The translations under genes were made by a program, and so were the position numbers. Shown piece after piece: positions 17,676-26,137 of a stretch of DNA of 64,000 nt (position 1 is its first letter; every line of letters starts with the position of its first letter). This stretch comes from Salinimicrobium xinjiangense DSM 19287 (GTDB lineage Bacteria > Bacteroidota > Bacteroidia > Flavobacteriales > Flavobacteriaceae). Location of the stretch: contig NZ_AUIG01000021.1 in the NCBI RefSeq assembly GCF_000423585.1, positions 31,139 through 95,138 of the forward strand, read 5' to 3'. Below the pieces are notes generated by a model, which was given only the letters and a program-made list of their open reading frames with translations, was not told where the DNA came from and did no database searches.

Positions 17676-18069
17676 CCTCTTTTAACTGCGACGGAATTGG
17701 CAGCGCCTTATCTTCACTGAAATCAAAGAAAACAGCAATATCCCTACCTTCAGCACAAACTTCTCCCATTTCATTCAGGATTACCTGGTCCAGGCCAAAG
17801 CTACTGTTTTTGATATACGCCAATTTGGTTTTCACTGTAGCTGTTCCTGGATAAAACAGTGATTTTTTAAAATCACAGTGCGTGGAAACAAGGATAGCTC
17901 CCTTGTTAGATTCAGAAAATAATTTAGCGAGCCCCGTTGCCTCCCAAAAATTCACCCTGCCCGATTGCAAAAACCTGATAAAGGTGAGATTATTGACATG
18001 CCGGTACATATCGAGGTCGCTAAAATCTATCCGCAGGTCGAGTGAAAGCTTATAATCATCTAAATTCAC
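17659..18069 (-). CDS. Acyl-CoA thioesterase, 4HBT (hot-dog) family
   Basis: A 136-residue hot-dog-fold thioesterase that hydrolyses acyl-CoA thioesters. The active-site segment is DFSDLDMYRHVNNLTFIRFLQ (Asp20 and the HVNN turn), as in YbgC/FadM-type enzymes. The start ATG overlaps the stop of the HIT gene (ATGA), so the two are co-translated. The physiological acyl group is not evident. Confidence 0.9.
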   Translation of the reverse strand: MNLDDYKLSLDLRIDFSDLDMYRHVNNLTFIRFLQSGRVNFWEATGLAKLFSESNKGAILVSTHCDFKKSLFYPGTATVKTKLAYIKNSSFGLDQVILNEMGEVCAEGRDIAVFFDFSEDKALPIPSQLKEVMQQY

Positions 18070-18458
18070 CCGATCTTATTTTTAATGTCCTCTGCAATTT
18101 GACTGAATTCTTCTTCAGAAAAAGAAAGGCTTTGGCCAAAATTCATATCTCCCATGCTGTTAAGGGGAATAAGATGTACATGCACGTGGGGTACTTCCAG
18201 CCCCACCACAGCCATTCCTACTCTTTTGCAGGAAACGGCCTTTTCAAGTCCTTTAGCCACCTTTCGGGAGAACGCCATGAGGCCCATATATGTTTCCTCA
18301 TCCAGATCAAAGATCTTGTTAACCTCTTCTTTAGGAATACAGAGGGTATGCCCTTTAGCATTAGGCCTGATATCTAAAAAAGCCAGAAATTTTTCATCTT
18401 CAGCAACCTTATAAGCGGGAATTTCCCCGTTGATTATTTTGGTAAATATTGTTGACAT
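18066..18458 (-). CDS. HIT family nucleotide hydrolase
   Basis: A 130-residue histidine-triad protein with HVHVHL at residues 91-96; the middle His of the triad carries the nucleotidyl intermediate. HIT proteins hydrolyse adenylyl-linked compounds such as AMP-lysine or dinucleoside polyphosphates. It is typical in length and in the N-terminal TIFTKIINGEIPAYKVAEDE. It heads a two-gene unit with the thioesterase and is separated from greA by a terminator. Confidence 0.94.
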   Translation of the reverse strand: MSTIFTKIINGEIPAYKVAEDEKFLAFLDIRPNAKGHTLCIPKEEVNKIFDLDEETYMGLMAFSRKVAKGLEKAVSCKRVGMAVVGLEVPHVHVHLIPLNSMGDMNFGQSLSFSEEEFSQIAEDIKNKIG

Positions 18459-18510
18459 AGTTTAATTTTTAAAGCAACAAGTTAACATTTTAAGCTAAAG
18501 CTCAGGCATA

Positions 18511-18535
18511 AAAAAATCCTTTCCGCAGAAAGGAT
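18511..18535 (-). terminator. Intrinsic terminator of greA
   Basis: On the minus strand an ATCCTTTC/GAAAGGAT stem with a four-base loop is followed by six U. It lies just past the greA stop. Confidence 0.8.
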
Positions 18536-18560
18536 CCTTCAAAAAAGCATTTTAGGCAGC

Positions 18561-19037
18561 CTAGTCACGTGTGATCTCCAGGATCTCAAATTTCATTGTC
18601 CCCGCAGGCACATTGATTTCTGCCACCTCACCAACTTTCTTTCCAAGAAGACTTTTTCCGATAGGACTATCAACAGATATTTTACCGGCTTTAAGATCGG
18701 CTTCACTTTGGGCTACAAGTTTGTATTTTACTTCTGTTCCATTGGTAAGGTTCTTAATTCTCACTGTAGAATGAACAAGGGCTTTAGAAGTATCCAATTG
18801 GGACTCATCAATTAGCCGGGCGTTAGAGTAAACTTCTTCCATTTTTGAAATTTTCATTTCAAGAAGTCCCTGGGCTTCCTTAGCTGCATCATATTCTGCA
18901 TTTTCACTAAGATCTCCCTTATCACGGGCTTCGGCAATAGCCTGAGAAGCCTTTGGCCGCTCAACATCCCTTAATCGGTTAAGTTCGTCCCTTAATTTCT
19001 TTAGGCCTTCTGCGGTATAATATGATACTTTACTCAT
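18561..19037 (-). CDS. greA: Transcription elongation factor GreA
   Basis: Rescues backtracked RNA polymerase by stimulating cleavage of the nascent RNA. The 158-residue length is standard. The N-terminal coiled coil contains the acidic tip DKGDLSENAEYDAAK with the two catalytic acidic residues, and the C-terminal FKBP-like domain has SPIGKSLLGKKVGEV. It is transcribed alone from a consensus promoter and has an unusual hairpin in its leader (see separate entry). Confidence 0.97.
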   Translation of the reverse strand: MSKVSYYTAEGLKKLRDELNRLRDVERPKASQAIAEARDKGDLSENAEYDAAKEAQGLLEMKISKMEEVYSNARLIDESQLDTSKALVHSTVRIKNLTNGTEVKYKLVAQSEADLKAGKISVDSPIGKSLLGKKVGEVAEINVPAGTMKFEILEITRD

Positions 19038-19060
19038 AATTTCATCGTTTATATAAATAG

Positions 19061-19087
19061 AAAAAATCCCATTCGCCGACGGGATTT
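19061..19087 (-). promoter_or_regulatory. Hairpin plus U-tract in the greA leader (possible attenuator)
   Basis: On the minus strand AAATCCC, a ten-base loop, then GGGATTT are followed by a run of T, so it looks like an intrinsic terminator. It lies between the greA promoter and the greA ATG, immediately at the expected transcript start, where no incoming transcription needs to be stopped. The stem is short (5-7 bp), so efficiency is uncertain. Confidence 0.5.
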
Positions 19088-19090
19088 ACA

Positions 19091-19121
19091 CAAATATAGT
19101 AAATTAAAATATCCAGTACAA
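19091..19121 (-). promoter_or_regulatory. Promoter of greA
   Basis: TTG (19119-19121), 20 bases, TATATTTG (19091-19098) on the minus strand match the Bacteroidota promoter closely. The expected transcript start is near 19084. Confidence 0.65.
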
Positions 19122-19132
19122 TTAGAATCACG

Positions 19133-19140
19133 TAGCTTTG
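19133..19140 (+). promoter_or_regulatory. Possible -7 box of the Rieske-like lipoprotein gene
   Basis: TAGCTTTG matches TAnnTTTG and lies 12 bases before the ATG at 19153; no -33 TTG is evident. Confidence 0.35.
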
Positions 19141-19152
19141 GCAAAACCTGAT

Positions 19153-19578
19153 ATGAAGCATATTTTACCTCTTTTACTCCTGGTCTTAACCTGTTTGGCA
19201 TGCTCATCTGACGATGACCTGCGTCAGAACCCATACCTTCCTAACCTGAATTTCTCGGTTAATATGGATCTAAGCCTGCCGGAATACAACCAACTTAATT
19301 TTCCGGGAAATAAATATATCACCAGAAATTACGGAATAAATGGAATTGTCATTTTTAATTTAAACAACGATCAATACCTAGCTTTTGAACTTACAGATCC
19401 AAATCATGTCCCCCAGGCCTGTTCGAGCCTTACGGTAAACGGTACTGAAGCAAGCTGCTCCTGCGACGGAAATAAATACGACATCATCACGGGACAGCAA
19501 ATTGCAGGGGAGGGAACTTACACTCTTAAGCCTTACCGCACCCGCAGAACAGGAAATGTATTGCAGATCTCGAATTAA
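19153..19578 (+). CDS. Rieske-like lipoprotein with altered metal-ligand pattern
   Basis: A 141-residue exported protein. The N-terminus is a lipoprotein signal (LLLLVLTCLACSS; the lipidated residue is Cys14 or Cys17). The C-terminal half resembles the small Rieske/nitrite-reductase-small-subunit-like proteins of Flavobacteria: AFELTDPNHVPQACSSLTV, then ASCSCDGNKYDIITGQ. A classical Rieske centre needs C-x-H and C-x-x-H; here the only His in this region is in DPNHVPQAC and the second pair is C-S-C, so a normal 2Fe-2S cluster is doubtful. I placed the start at ATG 19153; an upstream TTG would add five residues. The function is unknown. Confidence 0.65.
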   Translation: MKHILPLLLLVLTCLACSSDDDLRQNPYLPNLNFSVNMDLSLPEYNQLNFPGNKYITRNYGINGIVIFNLNNDQYLAFELTDPNHVPQACSSLTVNGTEASCSCDGNKYDIITGQQIAGEGTYTLKPYRTRRTGNVLQISN

Positions 19579-19590
19579 GACATTAAAAAG

Positions 19591-19629
19591 AAAAGGCATT
19601 TGAGGAGAGGTTCCTAAAATGCCTTTTTT
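19591..19629. terminator. Bidirectional terminator, lipoprotein / TonB receptor
   Basis: AAAAGGCATTT and AAATGCCTTTT arms with an additional inner AGGA/TCCT pairing, T6 on the plus strand, between convergent genes. Confidence 0.8.
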
Positions 19630-19638
19630 GAATCTTCT

Positions 19639-21996
19639 TTAGAATTTCAGGGTCATCCCTACCAGGAAATTTCGGGTGGCCTGCGGATAATATCCTGCAC
19701 CATCATAGGTCACCCCTTCATAATCGTAAGTGTAGTAGTACCCGTTAGACACATATTCTTCACTAAATATGTTATTGATAAGGCCTGTAAGAACCACTTC
19801 CTTAAACACAGGTGCCGATCTCCAGGTGTACTGCACATTAAAGTCATTTACAAAATAGCTGTCCAGACGCGCTTCTTCATTCTGCAGGTTACTCATATAC
19901 TGCTCTCCCACATATTTTGTAAGGAATTTAAGCTCCAGCCCATCAACGGGCCTGTATTCAAGAATATTTCCGGCCACTACTCCCGGAGAATATGAGATAT
20001 CTGTTTTACCAAAGCTTTGCAGTTCTCCATCCCAGCTTGCGAACCAGTCATCATTTTTATTCCGGCTGATTGCGACATTAGGTCTCCAGCTGAATTTTGG
20101 ATGTAATACTACTACGGCATCCAATTCAAGACCCAGCCTGTAGCTGTTCCCGCTGTTTCTCCTTATGGGGGCCCCCACATCATTCAGCTCTCCCGTAAGC
20201 ACCAGCTGATTGCGGTAGTCCATATAATACAGGTTTGAATTAAGCTGAAAGTTCCCCGACAAAAATCTCCAGCCCAATTCATAATCATTCAGCTCCTCGG
20301 GTTCTGGATTTCCCGCTTCATAATCTGTACGGTTTGGCTCCCGGTGTGCCCTGGCAAATGAAAAATAGAGCCTGTTGTTTTCTGAAAATTTATAGGTCAG
20401 TCCGGCTTTAGGATTGAAGAACGTATGTGTGTCATCAACAATAAAAGGAATATTTTCTTCCTCCACCCCGTCAACTTCATAATGTATCCTTCTTAACTGA
20501 AGATCTCCATAAAGGCTAAGTGCTTCTGAAACTGCCACGGTTGCCTTCCCATACACATTAAAATCACTTTTTTGAGATGAGTTGTCGTAATAACGCTGCA
20601 ATGGCAAACTGGGCGCAAAACGGGTATAAATGATTTCTCCAAAATGGTCTCCTTCATAGTTATTCCAGGCGCCACCAAGAATTAGCTCCAGATTATCTGT
20701 ATCATATTGCACATTAAAAGTGGTTCCGTAGAAATCATTGACCAGCCATTTTTGGGTAACCAGGTCACTTCGGGTGATTTCCTCACCATTAGCTACAAAT
20801 GGTTCCAGCCCATATTGGGTGAGTCTACGATTTGCCCGGTAGGACTCATAAAATCCTCTTCCATAGGTATAATGAAGGGCAAGGTTGGATGACCAGCCGC
20901 CACCATACCTCTCATTCCACAGTAACTGGAAATGATCCTGCTTATAATCATCAACATGATTGTCGTAAAACTGTAAATTCCCATCGTTGTCTTCATAAGC
21001 CCCGGCAGGATTAAATCTCCGGTTTTCCTGTAGTTGATCTGCATCTATCCCATCCCAGGCCTGGTAAGTTACTTCGCTTCCGCCAAAGGTGAGGGCTTTT
21101 ATCAAACTGGTTTCTCCCACGTAAGATCCCTGGAAGAAATAAGATTTTAAATCTGAAGAGGCACGATCTATATATCCGTCACTTTTGATCACAGAGGCTC
21201 TTCCGGAGAATTCCCAGTGGTCATCAAAAATTCCGGTGCTGAATTTAACAGTGTGCTTTCGGGTATTATAGGATCCAAAACTGTTAGCAATCTCTGCAGA
21301 AGGAGCATAGTTATATCTGTCAGTTAGTATATTCAGACTTGCTCCAAATGCGCCGGCCCCGTTTGTTGAGGTTCCCACCCCTCGTTGCAGCTGAAGGTCT
21401 TCAACAGATGACGCGAAATCTCCCAGGTTGACCCAGAAGGTTCCCTGGCTTTCGGCATCATTATAGGGAACTCCGTTGATGGTGACATTAATTCCCCGGG
21501 CTTCTGTACCTCTTACCCTGATGCTGCTATAACCAATTCCCGCACCGGCGTCGCTGGTAGTAACCACATTAGGCATATATTGCATTAAAGTAGGAATGTC
21601 CTGTCCCAGGTTGCGATCCTCGATCTCCTCATTGGTAAGATTGCTGTAGGTAATGGGAGAGGCTGCAGTTACACGAACTGCTGAAAGAAATACCTCATCC
21701 AGCACTTCCTGTGCATCGCTCATGTCAACATTGAGTACAAGATCTTCAGAGAGGTCAATCCTTATTCTCTTTTGGTTCCCGAAAGAAAAAATAAGATGAT
21801 GTACTCCCTCTTTCAACTGAAGCTCATAATTACCCTGAGCATTGGTTTGAGTAAAGCGGGAACTGCCATCGGGTCGTACGAGCACACCGGCAAGAGGCGT
21901 TCCGCCATCTGTCACTGTTCCCGACACCTGGAATTCCTGTGAATAACCGCTACCTGCGGCAAGTAAAAAACTGAAAATTAAGAAAACATGTTTCAT
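19639..21996 (-). CDS. TonB-dependent receptor under TPP riboswitch (putative thiamine receptor)
   Basis: A 785-residue outer-membrane active-transport receptor. It has a signal peptide (1-19, ending GYSQ), a CarboxypepD_reg-like domain (about 22-95), a plug domain with the GIGYSSIRVRGTEARGINVTINGVPYND-type core (about 110-230), and a long 22-strand barrel ending in the aromatic FLVGMTLKF. The ATG at 21996 is chosen because the signal peptide starts there; the frame continues upstream 24 codons into the leader. The TPP riboswitch and terminator directly upstream show control by thiamine pyrophosphate, so thiamine or a thiamine derivative is the inferred cargo. Confidence 0.93.
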   Translation of the reverse strand: MKHVFLIFSFLLAAGSGYSQEFQVSGTVTDGGTPLAGVLVRPDGSSRFTQTNAQGNYELQLKEGVHHLIFSFGNQKRIRIDLSEDLVLNVDMSDAQEVLDEVFLSAVRVTAASPITYSNLTNEEIEDRNLGQDIPTLMQYMPNVVTTSDAGAGIGYSSIRVRGTEARGINVTINGVPYNDAESQGTFWVNLGDFASSVEDLQLQRGVGTSTNGAGAFGASLNILTDRYNYAPSAEIANSFGSYNTRKHTVKFSTGIFDDHWEFSGRASVIKSDGYIDRASSDLKSYFFQGSYVGETSLIKALTFGGSEVTYQAWDGIDADQLQENRRFNPAGAYEDNDGNLQFYDNHVDDYKQDHFQLLWNERYGGGWSSNLALHYTYGRGFYESYRANRRLTQYGLEPFVANGEEITRSDLVTQKWLVNDFYGTTFNVQYDTDNLELILGGAWNNYEGDHFGEIIYTRFAPSLPLQRYYDNSSQKSDFNVYGKATVAVSEALSLYGDLQLRRIHYEVDGVEEENIPFIVDDTHTFFNPKAGLTYKFSENNRLYFSFARAHREPNRTDYEAGNPEPEELNDYELGWRFLSGNFQLNSNLYYMDYRNQLVLTGELNDVGAPIRRNSGNSYRLGLELDAVVVLHPKFSWRPNVAISRNKNDDWFASWDGELQSFGKTDISYSPGVVAGNILEYRPVDGLELKFLTKYVGEQYMSNLQNEEARLDSYFVNDFNVQYTWRSAPVFKEVVLTGLINNIFSEEYVSNGYYYTYDYEGVTYDGAGYYPQATRNFLVGMTLKF

Positions 21997-22043
21997 TCGT
22001 AAAAAATGGTTACGAATAAAAGGGGCTGTTATTCCTGTTGTTA

Positions 22044-22082
22044 TAAAATAAAAAATCCTGATAACCATTAGCGGTTAACAGG
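22044..22082 (-). terminator. Riboswitch-associated intrinsic terminator
   Basis: On the minus strand CCTGTTAACC, a six-base loop, then GGTTATCAGG (nine of ten pairs) are followed by a T-rich tract. It lies between the TPP aptamer and the receptor ATG and is the likely expression platform: transcription attenuation when TPP is bound. Confidence 0.7.
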
Positions 22083-22096
22083 AGTGCTATACTTGC

Positions 22097-22117
22097 AAGA
22101 TGCTGTTTTTGCATCTT
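22097..22117 (-). promoter_or_regulatory. Hairpin between TPP aptamer and terminator
   Basis: AAGATGC and GCATCTT arms around a seven-base loop, immediately 3' of the aptamer. It may be part of the switching sequence; no clear antiterminator pairing was worked out. Confidence 0.45.
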
Positions 22118-22203
22118 TCCCTTGGCAGCATTACCTGCCCAGGTTCTTTGGGTATGATCTCAGCTTCCTACGGCTTTCACCGAAGTAGGCACCCCTTTGA
22201 GAC
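22116..22203 (-). promoter_or_regulatory. TPP riboswitch (THI element)
   Basis: Read on the minus strand the segment contains the conserved aptamer cores: GGGGTGCC near the 5' end, CTGAGATCATACCC in the pyrimidine-sensing arm, GAACCTG, and GGTAATGCTGCCAAGGGAA at the 3' end. These match the THI-box consensus essentially base for base. It precedes the TonB-dependent receptor gene by about 120 bases. Confidence 0.96.
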
Positions 22204-22292
22204 GCGGCAAAGGTAAGAGCTTTTTTTTGATTTAACCTAATTTTTGAAGGTTTGGAAAAGAAAGCTTTTAATTTTACAGAATCAGGTTAATT

Positions 22293-24707
22293 ATGGCTAA
22301 GAAAAGGTCTTCTATAACGTTCACGGTATTTGCCGGTTATCTTCTACTTACGGTTCTTATGGGACTTGCGGTATGGTTTATTTATAATCAGGTAATTGAT
22401 TATGCAAGCATGACCGGAAGAAGTGCCTCCGGAAATCAAAAACTCCTGCTGGTGGGAGATGCTGCCACCAAATTATATGAAGCGGAAAGCCTTAGCCGCC
22501 AGTTGATCCAAACCGGAGATATCGAGGGGCTGGATACTTATACACAAAAAATAGATTCTATTAAGACTACCCTGGCTTCCCTCCAAAATTTTCGCACTGA
22601 TAGTTCCCTGGACCAGGAGATTGACAGTATCAACGTGCTTTTATCCCGTAAAACTGAAAACCTCAAGGAACTTCTCGAACTTAGAGCATTGGGAGAGACC
22701 GAGAGTTATTATGCCCGCGTACTGAATGAACTGCAAAGGGTAGATGAAAATTTCGAAAGAAGAAATTACGAGCAGCGTTTCAAGGACTTACAACCTCATC
22801 AACGCCAGCTGCTAATAAAACTGCTTCAATATTCAGATGCCGAAAACCCGGAACCTCCCGGGATCACTATAGATTCCCTGGTCAATTCGGTTAAAACAGT
22901 TTTGAGTCAGCTGGAGACGAGGGAAAGAAGATACAGGGCTGCTCTCAGAGCACAGGAAGATCAGCTGCTGGCAAATGAAGTGGAATTAAACAGTAGATTG
23001 AGAATCCTTTTTTCAACCCTGGAAACAGAAGAGAGACTTGCCTCTCTTGACCAGGTAGCAGCCTGGCAGAATACAGTAGAAGAAACCTCACGGATCATAG
23101 GATTTCTTGGAGCCGCCAGTCTCATTGTAATTCTCACTTTTGTTTTTCTCGTTACCCAGGATGTAATAAAAAGTCAGCGTTACCGTAAGGAACTTGAAGC
23201 AGCAAAAACTTATGCCGAATCCCTGCTCTCCAGCCGGGAACAATTTATGAATACTGTTACACACGACCTTAGATCCCCTCTAAACTCTGTAATTGGCTAT
23301 ACGGGTTTGCTAGAAAAGAGTGGACTGAACAAATCACAGAACCGTTACCTGCGGCAGCTCAAGAAATCTTCAGATTACCTGTTACACCTCGTAAACGACC
23401 TGCTGGACCTCTCGCGACTTGAAGCCGGAAAAATGTCTATTGAGGAGCTGGCCTTCAATCCGAAGAATTTGATCGAGGAAACAGTTGAAAATGCAGTACC
23501 TCCCGAAAAGCCGCGGGAAGTAGAGGTAATCACAGAAGTAGCTAATGAACTGGATAGACCAGTGATCACAGACCCTTTCAGGATCAAACAGATCCTCACA
23601 AATCTGGTAAGTAATGCCTGTAAATTTACACCCGAAGGCAGTGTGAAGGTGCGGGCCTGGCTGCGGGAGTCGAAACATAATCCTGTGCTATGTATTGAAG
23701 TAAAAGACACCGGTATTGGAATTTCCGAATCCAGGAAAGAACGTGTTTTTGAAGAATTTTCACAGGAGGACAACAGCATTGAGAAACGCTATGGAGGTAC
23801 AGGTCTCGGATTGGCAATCAGCAAAAAATTAACTGATCTTTTACAGGGAAGGATCAGCCTTGAAAGTGAACCCGGAAAAGGCAGCACCTTCCTGCTGGAA
23901 ATTCCTGTGGATTATGCAGCCCAGAACGAAACACCCGGTCCCGGCACAGCTGTACAGATAAAGGATCCGGAGAAACTCAGTGTCTTAATAGTCGATGATG
24001 AACCGGCTCAACTGGGACTCTTAAAAGAACTCATCAGGAGTACAGGCATGTCATTTCGCACTGCAAAAAATGGCAGGGAGGCGCTTGAGAAGCTAAAGAA
24101 TGCAGAAGCAGACCTTGTGCTTACAGACATTCAGATGCCTAAGATGGATGGATTCGAGCTTCTGAGAAAAATCAATGATGATCCCAAATTACAACACCTG
24201 CCTGTAGTTGCGCTTTCGGGGCAGCCTAACATAAGTCCTGCAGAATACCTCAAAATGGGATTTCGCGGTAGCCTTTTAAAACCTTATTCCTCGCAGAAAT
24301 TACTGCAGATCATTGGGGATCTGCTCAACATAAAATTAGCCAATGTAGCCGCTCCCGCTCCTGTTTCCAAAGATCCGGACAAAGATTACAGCCTTAATGA
24401 AATAAGAAATTTTGCAGGAGATGATACTGAAGCCATGGATGCCATTCTTACCGCTTTTATAGAAAGCACCAGGTCAAATCTTCTGGCGCTGGAACTTGCC
24501 CATAAAAAAGCTGAAAAAAAGAAGATTTCTGCCGTTGCTCATAAGATGCTACCAATGTTCAGGCAACTACAAGTCCCGCATATAATAAGCAAACTAGCTG
24601 TTCTGGAAACTGCTGAAAGCAAAAAACAGCAAGAAGTTAATGTGAAGCAGCTTATTGGAGAGATAAACAATCTGCTAACGCAATTACAAAAGGAAATTAA
24701 AGCTTGA
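22293..24707 (+). CDS. Hybrid histidine kinase with REC and Hpt domains
   Basis: An 804-residue membrane hybrid kinase. TM1 at about 12-33, a helical extracytoplasmic sensor (35-265) with heptad-like Leu/Glu spacing, TM2 at about 268-290, a short coiled linker, DHp with His324 in TVTHDLRSPLNSVIGY, an ATPase domain with ILTNLVSNACKFTPEG and VKDTGIGIS, a receiver domain with phospho-acceptor Asp612 (LTDIQMPKMDG) and the Lys of LLKPYS, then an Hpt-like bundle with His750 in AVAHKMLPM. All phosphorelay residues are present. The convergent gene is an NtrC-type regulator and the two overlap by 11 bases, making them a likely pair. Confidence 0.92.
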   Translation: MAKKRSSITFTVFAGYLLLTVLMGLAVWFIYNQVIDYASMTGRSASGNQKLLLVGDAATKLYEAESLSRQLIQTGDIEGLDTYTQKIDSIKTTLASLQNFRTDSSLDQEIDSINVLLSRKTENLKELLELRALGETESYYARVLNELQRVDENFERRNYEQRFKDLQPHQRQLLIKLLQYSDAENPEPPGITIDSLVNSVKTVLSQLETRERRYRAALRAQEDQLLANEVELNSRLRILFSTLETEERLASLDQVAAWQNTVEETSRIIGFLGAASLIVILTFVFLVTQDVIKSQRYRKELEAAKTYAESLLSSREQFMNTVTHDLRSPLNSVIGYTGLLEKSGLNKSQNRYLRQLKKSSDYLLHLVNDLLDLSRLEAGKMSIEELAFNPKNLIEETVENAVPPEKPREVEVITEVANELDRPVITDPFRIKQILTNLVSNACKFTPEGSVKVRAWLRESKHNPVLCIEVKDTGIGISESRKERVFEEFSQEDNSIEKRYGGTGLGLAISKKLTDLLQGRISLESEPGKGSTFLLEIPVDYAAQNETPGPGTAVQIKDPEKLSVLIVDDEPAQLGLLKELIRSTGMSFRTAKNGREALEKLKNAEADLVLTDIQMPKMDGFELLRKINDDPKLQHLPVVALSGQPNISPAEYLKMGFRGSLLKPYSSQKLLQIIGDLLNIKLANVAAPAPVSKDPDKDYSLNEIRNFAGDDTEAMDAILTAFIESTRSNLLALELAHKKAEKKKISAVAHKMLPMFRQLQVPHIISKLAVLETAESKKQQEVNVKQLIGEINNLLTQLQKEIKA

Positions 24708-26040
24708 TCCCGTACTGCTTCAGTTTATTGTAAAGTGTTTTCCTGTCGATGGAAAGCATTCGTGCAGCTTTACTTTTATTACCGTGGGTTTTTTCCAGAG
24801 CATCAAGGATCAGTTCCTGTTCATTTTTACTCTTGAAAAGGCTAAAGTGTTGCTCTTCTTTCTGTTCTTCCCTGGCAGCAAGAACTTCGGCAGGCAAACA
24901 GGTGGAAGAGATGTATTCTGTTTCAGAAAGAAGCACCGCCCTTTTTACCACATTTTTAAGCTCCCTAAGATTTCCCGGCCAGTGATAAGACTTAAATGCA
25001 GCTATGGTTTTTTCAGAAAACCCGGTTATATCTTTTTCAAGTTCCTTATTGGCACTATCAAGAAAGTAATTTGCAAAGATCATTAGATCTTCATCCCTGT
25101 CTTTAAGAGAAGGTACTTTTATAGAAAATTCATTCAGCCGGTGATAGAGATCTTCCCTGAATTCACCTTTTTTAACCAAAGCGAACAGGTCCTCATTTGT
25201 TGCTGCAATTACCCGAATGTTTACATTGATCTCTTCATTACTCCCCACCGGCTTCACCTTACGCTCCTGCAGAGCACGTAACAGCTGCACCTGCAATTCG
25301 TAATTAAGGTTTCCTATTTCGTCCAGGAATATCGTACCACCATTAGCCGCTTCGAAATGCCCGGTTTTATTATTTACCGCTCCGGTAAATGAGCCTTTAA
25401 CATGCCCAAAAAATTCACTTGATGCCAACTCCCTGGGAATGGCGCCGCAATCTACTGCGATAAATGGAGCAGAATTTCTTTTACTCTTATCGTGAATACT
25501 TTTTGCGATCTGCTCCTTTCCTGTTCCACTCTCTCCCATTATGAGAACAGACATATTGGTAGGAGCGACAAGCTCGATATAATTATTCAGTTTTGCAGAA
25601 GCCTCGCTTCCTCCTTTGATATAAGTATCTTCTATTTTTGTCGGCTGTGCTTTGGCAGTTCTTACCGCAGGTACATTCCCTTCATCCTGCAAGGCCTCAT
25701 TAATAGCTTTCATGATTACCTCAGGATGGAATGGCTTGGCGATATAATCTAAAGCCCCTTCCTTGATCGCATTTACAGCCATACTTATTTCGGCGTAGCT
25801 GGTCATCATGATCACCCCGGTTCTTTCACCTTTTTTATTTATTGCCTGCAGGATTTCCAGCCCCTCCTTGTCGGGAAGACGTACATCAGAAATTACCACA
25901 TCATATTTCTTTTTCGCTACAAGATTTAGTGCTTCTGTTGCAGTGTATACAGCATCTACTTCACAGTCTTTTTTGACCAGAAAGGTTTTGAGCATGGTGC
26001 AAAATGCCACATCATCTTCAACTAAAAGAATTTTAGCCAT
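24697..26040 (-). CDS. Sigma-54-dependent response regulator (NtrC family)
   Basis: A 447-residue regulator. The receiver domain (1-120) has phospho-acceptor Asp52 (ISDVRLPDKEG). The AAA+ domain has Walker A GESGTGKE near 170, the GSFTGA loop that contacts sigma-54, and GGTIFLDEIGNL (Walker B). The C-terminal Fis-type helix-turn-helix is NKSKAARMLSIDRKTLYNKL. It activates sigma-54 promoters when phosphorylated. It is encoded tail-to-tail with the hybrid kinase (11-base overlap), suggesting that His750 of that protein is its phosphodonor. Its targets are unknown. Confidence 0.94.
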   Translation of the reverse strand: MAKILLVEDDVAFCTMLKTFLVKKDCEVDAVYTATEALNLVAKKKYDVVISDVRLPDKEGLEILQAINKKGERTGVIMMTSYAEISMAVNAIKEGALDYIAKPFHPEVIMKAINEALQDEGNVPAVRTAKAQPTKIEDTYIKGGSEASAKLNNYIELVAPTNMSVLIMGESGTGKEQIAKSIHDKSKRNSAPFIAVDCGAIPRELASSEFFGHVKGSFTGAVNNKTGHFEAANGGTIFLDEIGNLNYELQVQLLRALQERKVKPVGSNEEINVNIRVIAATNEDLFALVKKGEFREDLYHRLNEFSIKVPSLKDRDEDLMIFANYFLDSANKELEKDITGFSEKTIAAFKSYHWPGNLRELKNVVKRAVLLSETEYISSTCLPAEVLAAREEQKEEQHFSLFKSKNEQELILDALEKTHGNKSKAARMLSIDRKTLYNKLKQYGIKL

Positions 26041-26103
26041 AGGGTGTTAGAAATTATTGACAAAATTAGAGTTTTATGCCCCTTAAAAACCAAAAATAAG
26101 CAT

Positions 26104-26137
26104 AAAAAAAGGGAGCTATAAAAAATAGCTCCCTTTT
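26104..26137 (-). terminator. Terminator ending the structured segment downstream of the PepSY-like gene
   Basis: AAAAGGGAGCTAT and ATAGCTCCCTTTT arms with an A5 loop. The minus strand reads out into seven U while the plus strand has only four, so it mainly serves minus-strand transcripts. Confidence 0.8.
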
